The notes under the pieces: model-generated
Database searches by the model: none
Seen by the model: the letters and a program-made list of their open reading frames with translations, nothing else
Told to the model about the DNA's origin: nothing
Assembly (NCBI GenBank): GCA_964556705.1
Contig: CAZKXX010000019.1
Span: forward strand, 1-44,543
Source: CAZKXX01 sp964556705
GTDB taxonomy: Bacteria > Acidobacteriota > Terriglobia > UBA7540
Reading direction: 5' to 3'
DNA length: 44,543 nt
Shown here: positions 1-7,687 of the stretch, one piece after another
How positions within the stretch are numbered: position 1 is the first letter of the stretch
Layout of the letters: each line of letters opens with the position of its first letter
Program-made: the position numbers and the translations under genes

Positions 1-235
1 AAAGCCCCAAGCGGTCGCGGTCACGATACGCGACTTCTTCGATTCGCCGGCTGAGCGAACGGACGGGATTCCAGGCTTCAAACAGCAGCTTGCCGAACTG
101 CACGCTCACGCGCCACTCGGCGGCCGTGAGGTCGAGGACTTCCTGCTCGTCCTCGACCAGCACGGGGTGGCGCAGCGAGCGGAGAAATGACTCGATTTCG
201 GCTTGAAGTTCTTCGAGCGCACCGATGCGGAACAT
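1..235 (-). CDS. Partial hypothetical protein (N-terminal part, runs off the window)
   Basis: The minus strand is open from an ATG at 233-235 to the window edge and gives 78 residues beginning MFRIGALEELQAEIESFLRS. It is rich in charged residues (Leu-Glu-Asp-Glu-Gln-Glu runs, then a Trp/Arg stretch), with no signal peptide or membrane segment. A stop lies in frame eight codons upstream of the ATG, so the start is well bounded. No clear Shine-Dalgarno sequence is visible. I do not recognise the family; the sequence looks like a soluble, mostly helical protein. The C-terminus is missing because the contig window ends. Codon third positions are GC-rich, as in the neighbouring genes, which favours real coding. 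Confidence 0.55.
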   Translation of the reverse strand, partial: MFRIGALEELQAEIESFLRSLRHPVLVEDEQEVLDLTAAEWRVSVQFGKLLFEAWNPVRSLSRRIEEVAYRDRDRLGL

Positions 236-353
236 GTAACGTTCAGGCGGCCGCAGTCAATCGACTGCTGGAATTGACCATGGGTTCGCGTCCAACCCCA
301 AAAGCCCACCGTCATCTCGATTTCCGGGACAGACGGTGGATAGGAGTTCCGCG

Positions 354-1487
354 CTACATTCTGACGAACTCGACGCGGCGGTTGTTGGCTTTCCCGGCCG
401 CCGTATCGTTCCTGTCGATGGGCTGAGTCTCTCCCTTTCCGTCGGTGGTCAGGCGGGACCCGTCGATTTTGAACTGGGCGATGAGGACGGCGCGAACGGC
501 TTCCGCCCGGCGCTTCGAAAGGTCTAGGTTCTGGGCCTCATCGCCATCGCTATCCGTGTGCCCGATGATTTGCACCTTGACATCCGCGTTCTCGCCGAGC
601 ACGTTGCTAATTTCCTTGATCGCTCCGTATGACTCCGGCTTCACCTTGTCGCTGTTCACGTCGAACAGGATTCCGTGTGTCACCCACTTGCCTTCCGTGA
701 GCAGTTTGTTCCGCGTGTCGGGCGCGCCCGCGGCCAGGCGAATGTTCGCCAGGTAATACTCGGAACCGGCATCCACGCCGGGGACGAAGAAGACAATGGC
801 GTTGTACTTGGCCTTCGGGGAGAGAGCGCGCGGGACGTCCCAGACCTTGTTCTCGTTGAAGTAGACTCGCACGCGCTGGCGCTGGCGCCAGACCGACACG
901 TGCACGGGGACGCCGTCGGGACCAAACCCCTTGATCTCGGCCCCGACCAGCGCCACTCCCACGCCGTCCTGCCGGGGCTCCATCTGTGTCGAACTTTCGG
1001 GCTTGGCAGGCAGCACATTAAAATGGAACCGATTGTCGGCCACCTGCCACGCCGCCGGCGCCTTCAGGTCTTCGAGTTCGACGATGGCGGTGTTGAGGCG
1101 GTATCCGGAGTCGAATTTCGGAGCGACGAGGAGGTCGAACTCGAGTGTGAAGTTATCGGCCAGCGCGGGAAAGTCCGGCACGAAGACGCCTGCGCCCGTC
1201 AGCTTCAGCCAGCGTCCCGTCCGATTCGCGATCGTGACGATCTCGCCCGAAGCATTGGTATTCCAACTGGCCGGGAAATCACCGATGGAATCCTGAGAAA
1301 AATCCTCGAACGCGATCACTTTCTCGCCGGCCACGAAGTCGAACCGGCTGTACGACTCGAACGCCGGCGCGGCGCCGCCCTGCTGGGGCTGATTCTGCGC
1401 GATCCCGTCCACCAGCCCTGCCGCGAGTCCCGCCAGGACCATCGCCCACAGCACTACTCTTCCACGTCGCATCGAGATCTGGAACAT
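354..1487 (-). CDS. OmpA family outer-membrane/peptidoglycan-anchoring protein
   Basis: This is a 377-residue secreted protein. Residues 1-30 form an N-terminal signal sequence (basic start, then a hydrophobic segment ending near Ala-Gln). Residues about 45-250 are a beta-rich domain resembling a concanavalin/LamG-like sandwich. Residues about 265-377 are a C-terminal OmpA/MotB-like peptidoglycan-binding domain, with the typical GHTDSDGDEAQNLDLSKRRA motif and the closing NNRRVEF segment. OmpA_C domains bind diaminopimelate in peptidoglycan and tie the outer membrane to the wall. The start at 1487 is supported by a strong AGGAGG five bases upstream. The gene stands alone; upstream lies a MITE-like repeat. 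The middle domain is not the usual OmpA barrel, so this is probably a periplasmic or surface lectin-like OmpA protein rather than a porin. Confidence 0.9.
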   Translation of the reverse strand: MFQISMRRGRVVLWAMVLAGLAAGLVDGIAQNQPQQGGAAPAFESYSRFDFVAGEKVIAFEDFSQDSIGDFPASWNTNASGEIVTIANRTGRWLKLTGAGVFVPDFPALADNFTLEFDLLVAPKFDSGYRLNTAIVELEDLKAPAAWQVADNRFHFNVLPAKPESSTQMEPRQDGVGVALVGAEIKGFGPDGVPVHVSVWRQRQRVRVYFNENKVWDVPRALSPKAKYNAIVFFVPGVDAGSEYYLANIRLAAGAPDTRNKLLTEGKWVTHGILFDVNSDKVKPESYGAIKEISNVLGENADVKVQIIGHTDSDGDEAQNLDLSKRRAEAVRAVLIAQFKIDGSRLTTDGKGETQPIDRNDTAAGKANNRRVEFVRM

Positions 1488-1529
1488 CGCAGCCTCCTCA
1501 ACCGGGTCGAGCGAATAGTCTCTCTTTAG

Positions 1530-1680
1530 CAGGATGCTGGAAAACTATCCAGTACGTCATTCCGAGGAGTCCCGATCGGATCGGAACGACGAGGGATCTC
1601 TCAGGGACTTCGGCTTCAGTCGTTGATTCCTCCCCCTCGCTTCGTTCTGAGTAGGTCCCATAACGTCTTTCAGCATCCTG
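1530..1680. mobile_element. MITE-like element with terminal inverted repeats and TTAG flanks
   Basis: A 151-bp non-coding unit begins CAGGATGCTGGAAAAC and ends with GTCTTTCAGCATCCTG, whose reverse complement matches the first end in 14 of 16 positions, the outer 10 perfectly. TTAG lies directly outside both ends (1526-1529 and 1681-1684), which is consistent with a short target-site duplication. The interior is imperfectly self-complementary and carries a motif of the type cattccgag...cgagggatctct. It has no credible gene. Non-autonomous elements of this size are mobilised in trans by a transposase; none is in the window. It could instead be a palindromic extragenic repeat family. Confidence 0.65.
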
Positions 1681-1684
1681 TTAG

Positions 1685-1918
1685 AGTGTAGCGGAAAAGG
1701 TGGTTCGGCGCAGAGGTGTTTTACGGGGCTGGGGCTGTTCAGTTTCACCTGGCTGGCGCAGAGCCTGTTTACGGATCTGCGGATCGCGGTGTTCTTCGCT
1801 CCTTCGGCGCGCAGCCCTCAAGAGCAAGGCGTGCGCCAGCCCCGCTTCCTCGCATGTGCAATCTCCTTATTTACAGCGTGCGACTTGGTCGGACTCTTCG
1901 CCGGGCATCGGGCCGCAA
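1685..1918. other. Gene-free decayed stretch between the MITE-like repeat and the SDR remnant
   Basis: No frame on either strand gives a recognisable protein. Open frames exist because of the high GC content, but they lack ribosome-binding sites and family resemblance. I see no tRNA, clear promoter or terminator. Together with the adjacent repeat and pseudogene this looks like eroded DNA. Confidence 0.4.
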
Positions 1919-2062
1919 TCACACCACCGCCATTCCGCCGTCCACGGTGGGCGCGTGGCCCACCACATAGCTCGCCCCGGGACTGCAAAGCCACAGCACG
2001 GCGGATGTAATTTCCTCAGGCCTGCTCCCGCGCGCGGCCGGCGGCACGAGCGCGATCGGATT
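1919..2062 (-). pseudogene. C-terminal remnant of a short-chain dehydrogenase/reductase
   Basis: In one minus-strand frame ending at TGA 1919-1921 the sequence reads RPEEITSAVLWLCSPGASYV followed by VGHAPTVDGGMAVV. This is the characteristic C-terminus of classical SDR oxidoreductases (the RPEEIA...V.WLCS motif followed by G..L.VDGG). Upstream of about 2062 the frame loses all SDR similarity: no Rossmann GxxxGxG, no YxxxK and no start codon is found before the next gene. About 45 of the usual 250 residues remain, so it cannot be functional. It sits in a decayed stretch between the MITE-like repeat and a small intact gene, which suggests an old deletion. The upstream limit given is approximate. 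Confidence 0.7.
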
Positions 2063-2162
2063 CGCGGAATTCCGCCGTCGCGGTTCCACGCGCCGGCCCG
2101 CTATGCTGAACTGGAGTTTTTTGCGGAAGAATTCGGTTACCGGGCGTTCAGCGAGCGGGCCA

Positions 2163-2423
2163 TCAGGCGGCGAATCCCGGCTGCAAAGCGACGCTCGCAG
2201 GCTTCAACTTTTCCCACGAGGCGAGCAGCAAGACTTTGCCGCTCGGCGCGACGTGGATGTAAAAAATCCGCGAGCCATTCATGACGTCGTAGAAGTTCCG
2301 GCGGTGCGGGTCCGGGTTGGCTTCCGCGCCGGAGGCCAGCAGCGCGCGCAGCTTGCCGACGATTTCCGCGGGATAGTTCCGGAGGTTGTCGATCATCGGT
2401 TCCCTTTCGAATCTGAGCATCAT
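2163..2423 (-). CDS. Small conserved hypothetical protein (86 aa)
   Basis: This 86-residue soluble protein begins MMLRFEREPMIDNLRNYPAE and contains RRNFYDVMNGSRIFYIHVAP followed by SGKVLLLASWEK. The pattern (helical N-terminus, then two or three beta strands) and its sharp conservation-like motifs recall a small protein family I associate with Acidobacteriota; no function is known to me. The reading frame could extend to 2486, but AAGGAG lies six bases before the ATG at 2421-2423, which decides this start. It has no signal peptide or cysteine motif. It is isolated: the SDR remnant is downstream and an orphan open frame is upstream. Confidence 0.65.
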   Translation of the reverse strand: MMLRFEREPMIDNLRNYPAEIVGKLRALLASGAEANPDPHRRNFYDVMNGSRIFYIHVAPSGKVLLLASWEKLKPASVALQPGFAA

Positions 2424-2510
2424 GGCCTCCTCCTTGCTCCAACCCTCTTGATGATTCATACGCACCGGCCGCCCGGGAAGTTTCACCCTCGCGCGTTTTC
2501 CGGCGGCTTT

Positions 2511-2819
2511 TTATTGCATCACGCCGCCGTCCGTCTCATGTCCCCTTAGACGCGTCTGATGCGCAAAAGTCCCGTCGCGGATAGAAAAACGGAGAGCCAA
2601 TCCATTGGGCCTGCCGGAAGCCTTTACCACGCGCGCCGCCGTCCCCTGACGGCCGTCGCGCGAGGTGACGGCAAACCAATGCCAAGGCGCGATTTCGTGC
2701 TCGGCGGACAGGCCGAGCGGAATGATAGCGTTTTCAGCCGACGCCGCTTCGCCCCTCCAAGCCCGCCATTCAACGCCGCTGCGCCAGGGGATTGACGCGA
2801 CGGGGCGTGACAGGTAGAG
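2511..2819 (-). pseudogene. Orphan open frame without a start codon, possible gene fragment
   Basis: A minus-strand frame is open for 102 sense codons between TGA (2820-2822) and TAA (2511-2513). It reads like protein, for example NAIIPLGLSAEHEIAPWHWF and GLALRFSIRDGTFAHQTRL, with GC-rich third positions and an alternating beta-strand pattern. No ATG, GTG or TTG occurs in its first 60 codons, so it is not a normal gene. Either the 5' part was lost by frameshift or deletion, or the open frame is fortuitous. I do not recognise a family. It lies just upstream of, and divergent from, the ADP-ribosylglycohydrolase-like gene. Confidence 0.25.
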
Positions 2820-2867
2820 TCATGCCCGCCGGCCGGACGCCGCGCATCCCCGCCAGGAGGGCCAGCC

Positions 2868-4436
2868 ATGTTCCCGCACTTCAAAACCGCAGCCTCTGTT
2901 CTTCTCGTCGCATTTCTGATGGGGTGCACTGATGAGCCCCAGGTCAAGGAACCTCCCGGAGAGCCGCGGAGGTTGACGCTCGAAACGCTCGAGGACAAAG
3001 TCCGCGGCGGGTGGGTCGGCCAGATGGTGGGCGTGACTTACGGCGCGCCGACGGAATTCCGCTACCTCCAGCGCATCATGGAGGACCCGCGCGAGTGGAA
3101 TCCGGAGGAGCTGAAGGGCGCGCTCAATCAGGACGACCTTTACGTCGAGATGACGTTCGCGGAAGTGATGGACCGCGTCGGGCTCGACGCGACGACGGCG
3201 CAATACGGCGAAGCGTTTCGCGATACCAAGTACAACCTCTGGCACGCGAACCTCGCGGCGCGGCGCCTGTTGCGGCGCGGCGTCGCCTCGCCGAAGTCCG
3301 GCCATCCGGACCACAACCTGCACGCGAACGACATTGACTTTCAGATTGAGTCCGACTTCATCGGCCTGATGTGTCCCGGGCTGCCGCGCGCCGCGCAGCA
3401 ATACGCCGACCGCGTGGGGCGCGTGATGAATTACGGCGACGGCGTTTACGGCGGCGTCTTCGTGAGCGCCATGTACTCCGAAGCGTTTTTCGAAAGCGAT
3501 CCGCGCAAGGTGGTGGAAGCGGGCGTCGCGGCGCTGCCGCCCGGGAGCGTTTACGCGCAAGTCCTCCGCGACGTGCTGAAGTGGTCCGCCGAAAATCCCG
3601 ACTGGAAGCGCACGTGGCAGCTTATCCAGGACAAGTGGGACCGCGACGACCCCTGTCCCGACGGCGCGCTGCGGCCCTTCAACATCGACGCGTCGCTGAA
3701 CGGCGCCTACATCGCGCTCGGCCTCCTTTACGGCGGCGGCGATTTCTTCCGCACCATGGACGTCTCGATGCGCGCCGGCCAGGACAGTGACTGCAATCCC
3801 TCGAACGCCGCCGGCGTCCTCGGCGTGATGATCGGCTACCGGCGGATTCCCGCGGAGTGGATCGAGTATCTGCCGAAAATCGCCGACGAGAAATTCGCCT
3901 ACACCAACTACTCGCTCAATTCGATTGTCGCGAGCACGGTGGAGCGCGCGAAGAAGGTGGTCGAACAGGAAGGTGGCCGCGTGGACGAGCGCGGCCTGAC
4001 GATTCCCAGTCAGAAACCCGCGGAACTTCCGCTCGAACAGTTCGCGCCCGGCCGCGTCGCGGAGCGAATCCCGATGGGCGACGCGCGCTGGGAGCTGAAG
4101 GGCGCCTGGGAAAAAATCTCGCGCGGCGAGCGGAGACTCGCGCAGTCGAAGATGGCGGGAGCGGAAGCGAGCGTCAAATTCGAAGGCACGGGCGCGATGC
4201 TCGTGGGCAAGCTGCGCCGCGACGGAGGACTTCTGGAGGTTTTTATCGACGGCGAACGCGTTGCCGCCGCCGACGGCCACGTGGACAGCACGCCGCGCCT
4301 CTCGGAAGGATTCTGGGGGAAATTCGATCTTCCGCCCGGCGCCCACACGCTGCGCGTGGTCGTGAAAGGCGAACCGTACCCGGGTTCGGAAGGCGCCTGG
4401 GTGGAACTGGAAGACCTCATCGTCTTTCGGAAGTGA
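2868..4436 (+). CDS. Secreted ADP-ribosylglycohydrolase-family lipoprotein
   Basis: This 522-residue protein belongs to the ADP-ribosylglycohydrolase (ARH/DraG) family, whose enzymes cleave ADP-ribose linkages using two metal ions. The N-terminus is a lipoprotein signal (FLMG-Cys20), so it should be anchored in the periplasm or outer membrane. The catalytic fold spans residues about 40-375: GGWVGQMVGVTYGAP near 45-60, the NQDDLYVEMTF acidic segment near 88, and the metal-binding MRAGQDSDCNPSNAAGVLG near 302-320, in place of the usual GDTDT type. A C-terminal beta-sandwich module (about 410-522) looks like a carbohydrate- or surface-binding add-on. Intracellular DraG-type targets are unlikely for a secreted member, so the substrate may be a ribosyl or sugar conjugate outside the cytoplasm. 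It is monocistronic and converges on the serine hydrolase gene. Confidence 0.85.
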   Translation: MFPHFKTAASVLLVAFLMGCTDEPQVKEPPGEPRRLTLETLEDKVRGGWVGQMVGVTYGAPTEFRYLQRIMEDPREWNPEELKGALNQDDLYVEMTFAEVMDRVGLDATTAQYGEAFRDTKYNLWHANLAARRLLRRGVASPKSGHPDHNLHANDIDFQIESDFIGLMCPGLPRAAQQYADRVGRVMNYGDGVYGGVFVSAMYSEAFFESDPRKVVEAGVAALPPGSVYAQVLRDVLKWSAENPDWKRTWQLIQDKWDRDDPCPDGALRPFNIDASLNGAYIALGLLYGGGDFFRTMDVSMRAGQDSDCNPSNAAGVLGVMIGYRRIPAEWIEYLPKIADEKFAYTNYSLNSIVASTVERAKKVVEQEGGRVDERGLTIPSQKPAELPLEQFAPGRVAERIPMGDARWELKGAWEKISRGERRLAQSKMAGAEASVKFEGTGAMLVGKLRRDGGLLEVFIDGERVAAADGHVDSTPRLSEGFWGKFDLPPGAHTLRVVVKGEPYPGSEGAWVELEDLIVFRK

Positions 4437-4469
4437 CTTCGGCCCGCGATGCGCGGCCGCTCGCGGCGC

Positions 4470-6458
4470 TCAGAATCGGAAGCCGAGAAGATTCCAGTAA
4501 ACGAGGAAGGGAACGAAGGCCAGGCAGGCGAGGGTGAGCAGTGAGAACTCGATGCGCGCGGCCAGGCTCCACCAGCCCTTCCGCCAACCGAGCGCGGCGA
4601 AGACGGGCATCGTCGCGGTGAGCGCCACGCTCGCGTAGGGCAGGACGAACATCGCCACGAGCCAGCCGGGCATGCCGTATTCGAGGCGCACGAACGACAC
4701 CCCCACGAATGCCAGCGAAACGGACGCAAAGAACACCGTGTTCAGCGCGCTGACGATACCGCCAATCCATCGCGCGACACGGGCGAGCGGTTCCGCTTCC
4801 GGCGCCGCGCGGGGAAGAATCAGCGCCCGCAGCGGCCGCGCCACGCACGCGGAAAGAAAGAAGAAAAACATGAAGCCCAGCAACGCAAACTGCGCGGGAG
4901 CGGCCTCAAACCAGCGCAGGCGTTCGAGCGAAAGCGGCGAGGTGAGCGACTGAAGAAACAGGTGCGTGACCCGCTTTTCGGAATCCTCACGAAACGCTGC
5001 GAAAGTGTCGCCGTCCTCGCGCTCGAAGACCAGCGGCTCCACCGGAAACCATCTGCGCGGCTCCTCGAGCCCCCACGGATCGCGAATCGTCAGGCTGCCG
5101 TCGTCGTTCGCCGTCACGCGAAAGTGCGCGAGCAGGACCGCCAGCTTTTCCACCGAGTGCCGCGCGTGCCGCGTCGAGCGGTAGTAGCCGGCGAATCGGC
5201 TCAGGTCTTCCGAAAACGACGAGTGGGTTCGCCCGCCGCGCGGCGGCGCGGGATAGTAGCGGTCCATGAAGGCGCGGAGAAATCCCGTCACCAGCCGCGG
5301 CTCGGTGCGGTTCAGCAGCACGACAAAACCGAGATTCTCTTCGGGCGCGAGCGCCAGGAAGCCGGCGAATCCGCGCCACGAGCCGCCGTGAACGAGCAGC
5401 CGGCGGCCGTTTTCGAAATTCTCGTAAAACCCGAAAGCGAAGCCGGCCAGACGCGGGTGGTGCGTAAACTGCCGGCGCTGCATCGCGCGCGCGCTGCCTT
5501 CGCTCAGGATGCGCGCCCCGCCGAAGCGGCCGAGCTGAAGCTGAGCCATCATGAAGTGCGCGAGGTCGGTGACCGTCGAGTTGAGCCCGCCGGAGGGCGC
5601 GAGCGAATCGAGAACATCGAGCGGCAGCGGCTCGAGCCGCCCGTCGCGCAACTCGTAGCCGGTGGCGAGGTCGGGCGCGAGGTGCGGGGGAAGTTCGAAG
5701 CTGCTCCGAGCCATGTCGAGCGGGCGCAGAACGTGTTCGTCCATATACCGCGCGAAAGGTTTGGACGAAACGTTCTCGACGATCAGGCCCGCGAGCGCCA
5801 TGCCGTGGTTCGAATAAGTGATCATCTCTCCGGGCGGACGCACGCGCCGCGGCATGTGCGCGGCGAGATACGCTCCGAGCGGCACGGCTTCCGCTTTGGT
5901 CCGCGCCGCCATGCCGAGAAACCGTTCGTCGAACCCGCCCGTGTGCGTGAGCAAGTGAAACAGTGTCACCGGCGCGGGGAAATTGGATTCAAGCTGAAAA
6001 TCGCGAAGGTAGCGGTTGACGTCTTCGTCGAGATCGAGCCGGCCCTGCTCGGCGAGCTGCATCACCGCCGTCGCCGTGAAGACTTTGGAGACCGAGGCCG
6101 TGCGGAAGAGCGTGCGTTCGGCGCTGACCCGGCGCTGGCGTTCGCGCGACGCGGTGCCGTATCCCTGCGCGGCGAGAATCGCGCCGCCCTTCACCACGGC
6201 GACCGCGGCGCCCGGCACCTGCAATGCTTCCATGCGTTTTTCAAAGAACGCGTCAAGAAAATGCCGGAGTTCGCGCGCATCCTGCGGGCCGCGCGGCTCT
6301 TCGCCCCGCACGACGGACGCGGCGGATAAAACGATGGAAAAAAACAGCGCGGCCGCGCGGAGGGAGCGAAGACCCGACGGCAACGGAGGACTCACGGCCA
6401 TGGCCGTAGCGGAAGCTGCAAAGCGGCGGAATGCGCATAGCGAATATATCCGATTCAT
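4470..6458 (-). CDS. Serine hydrolase (beta-lactamase/PBP4-like) with C-terminal membrane domain
   Basis: This is a 662-residue exported class-C beta-lactamase-fold serine hydrolase. The N-terminus carries a signal or anchor (hydrophobic residues about 30-50). Catalytic motifs are clear: SxxK at Ser122-Val-Ser-Lys125, YxN at Tyr215-Ser-Asn217, and an HGG triad motif near residue 354. A linker domain follows, and the last about 140 residues form four to five hydrophobic helices starting at FALLGFMFFFF. This arrangement is typical of beta-lactamase-related esterases and peptidases with a membrane tail rather than of drug-resistance enzymes. The start at 6458 has GAGG upstream; ATG 6401 is a possible alternative. 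The open frame continues far upstream without similarity, so the longer version is not real. It is divergent from the aldo/keto reductase gene. Confidence 0.88.
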   Translation of the reverse strand: MNRIYSLCAFRRFAASATAMAVSPPLPSGLRSLRAAALFFSIVLSAASVVRGEEPRGPQDARELRHFLDAFFEKRMEALQVPGAAVAVVKGGAILAAQGYGTASRERQRRVSAERTLFRTASVSKVFTATAVMQLAEQGRLDLDEDVNRYLRDFQLESNFPAPVTLFHLLTHTGGFDERFLGMAARTKAEAVPLGAYLAAHMPRRVRPPGEMITYSNHGMALAGLIVENVSSKPFARYMDEHVLRPLDMARSSFELPPHLAPDLATGYELRDGRLEPLPLDVLDSLAPSGGLNSTVTDLAHFMMAQLQLGRFGGARILSEGSARAMQRRQFTHHPRLAGFAFGFYENFENGRRLLVHGGSWRGFAGFLALAPEENLGFVVLLNRTEPRLVTGFLRAFMDRYYPAPPRGGRTHSSFSEDLSRFAGYYRSTRHARHSVEKLAVLLAHFRVTANDDGSLTIRDPWGLEEPRRWFPVEPLVFEREDGDTFAAFREDSEKRVTHLFLQSLTSPLSLERLRWFEAAPAQFALLGFMFFFFLSACVARPLRALILPRAAPEAEPLARVARWIGGIVSALNTVFFASVSLAFVGVSFVRLEYGMPGWLVAMFVLPYASVALTATMPVFAALGWRKGWWSLAARIEFSLLTLACLAFVPFLVYWNLLGFRF

Positions 6459-6537
6459 CGCGCGCCTCAAAACGAATCGGCGCGGGGCGGGAGGGAGCCG
6501 CCGGGCCGGTGGTGTCACGCCGCGCCCTGTTTCCACG

Positions 6538-6566
6538 TTGCGCGCTGCGCGGCGGAGGATTAGACT
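6538..6566 (+). promoter_or_regulatory. Candidate sigma-70 promoter of the aldo/keto reductase gene
   Basis: TTGCGC (6538-6543) and TAGACT (6561-6566) are separated by exactly 17 bases, about 110 bases before the ATG of the reductase gene, in the 219-bp divergent intergenic region. Both boxes deviate from consensus and the DNA is GC-rich, so this is a position-and-spacing argument only. Confidence 0.35.
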
Positions 6567-6677
6567 TGCTCGGCTCCGCTTCGCCGCGGCGGGAACCTGA
6601 CGCGCCGTTCCAGGCCGCGGCGGCCTCCGCGCGGTGAAGCGACGGACACTCACGGGGGCGGACACGGGGGTCGGGGA

Positions 6678-7649
6678 ATGAAGTACCGCAGATTCGGGCG
6701 CATGGGATGGATGGTGAGCGAAATCGGCTACGGCATGTGGGGGCTGGCGGCGTGGCCGGACTCGGTGGAAGAAGAATGCGCGCGGGCGCTCCAGCGAGCC
6801 GTGGACCTCGGCTGCAACTTTTTCGATACGGCGTGGGCATACGGCGACGGCAAGAGCGAGCAGATGCTTGGCCGGCTCGTGCGCGCCAATCCCGGCAAGA
6901 AACTTTACGTCGCGACGAAAATCCCGCCGAAAAATCTCCAGTGGCCCAGCCGGCGCGAGTACTCGCTCGACGACTGCTTTCCGCCGGACCACATCGAGAA
7001 GTACGTTCGGTCGAGTCTGGAGAATCTCGGCCTGGACAGCTTCGACCTCATCCAGTTCCACACCTGGGAAGACGCCTGGCTTGAAGACGACCGCTGGATC
7101 AAAAAGATTGACGACCTGCGCTCGCAGGGCCTGTTTCAGGCCGTCGGCGTCAGCGTGAACCGCTGGGAGCCGTGGAACGGCGTGAGCGCGGTGCGCAGCG
7201 GGTTGTTCGACGCCGTGCAGGTCATCTACAACATCTTCGACCAGAACCCCGAGGACGAACTTTTCCCCGCTTGCCGCGACATGGACGTGGCCGTTATCGC
7301 GCGCGTGCCGTTTGACGAAGGAACGCTGACGGGAACGCTGACCAAAGACAGCAAGTGGCCCGAAGGCGACTGGCGGAACACTTATTTTGTTCCCGAGAAT
7401 CTCATTCCCGCGGTCGAACGCGCCGACCGGTTGAAGCCGCTCGTCCCTCGCGGCATGACGATGCCCGAAATGGCCCTGCGCTTTATTCTGAACAACGCCA
7501 CGGTCGCGACGGTGATTCCGGGCATGCGCAAGGTGAAGCACGTGGAGGCGAATCTGGCGGCGAGCGACGCCGGGCCGCTTCCGGCGGAGCTCCACGCCGA
7601 ATTGCGCAAGCACCGCTGGGACCGCGAGCCGACCGAGTGGTCGCAGTAA
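6678..7649 (+). CDS. Aldo/keto reductase
   Basis: This 323-residue cytoplasmic oxidoreductase of the aldo/keto reductase superfamily would reduce aldehydes or ketones with NADPH. The catalytic tetrad is readable: Asp50 and Tyr55 in FFDTAWAYGDG, Lys81 in VATKIPPK and His128 in LIQFHTW. The C-terminal VATVIPGMRKVKHVEANLAA segment is the usual cofactor-binding end of the general AKR group (YghZ/Tas/PdxI-like). Length is normal. Only 38 bases separate it from the following Gfo/Idh/MocA gene, so the two probably form an operon acting on sugar-type substrates. The physiological substrate is unknown. Confidence 0.9.
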   Translation: MKYRRFGRMGWMVSEIGYGMWGLAAWPDSVEEECARALQRAVDLGCNFFDTAWAYGDGKSEQMLGRLVRANPGKKLYVATKIPPKNLQWPSRREYSLDDCFPPDHIEKYVRSSLENLGLDSFDLIQFHTWEDAWLEDDRWIKKIDDLRSQGLFQAVGVSVNRWEPWNGVSAVRSGLFDAVQVIYNIFDQNPEDELFPACRDMDVAVIARVPFDEGTLTGTLTKDSKWPEGDWRNTYFVPENLIPAVERADRLKPLVPRGMTMPEMALRFILNNATVATVIPGMRKVKHVEANLAASDAGPLPAELHAELRKHRWDREPTEWSQ

Positions 7650-7687
7650 ACCGCGGGAAACAATCAAGGCAGAGGAGGAATGCCAAC

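Noticed and set aside
2511..2822. The TGA before the orphan frame as another selenocysteine codon
   Set aside because: There is no coding sequence upstream in that frame and no hairpin at the required distance.
2820..4346. 508-codon open frame antisense to the ADP-ribosylglycohydrolase-like gene
   Set aside because: High GC leaves antisense frames open. It has repeated Arg/Ala/His composition without any motif, whereas the plus-strand gene has a lipobox and family motifs.
6459..7667. Long N-terminal extension of the serine hydrolase frame to 7667
   Set aside because: It lies antisense to the aldo/keto reductase, has no similarity, and the signal sequence with its ribosome-binding site is at 6458.
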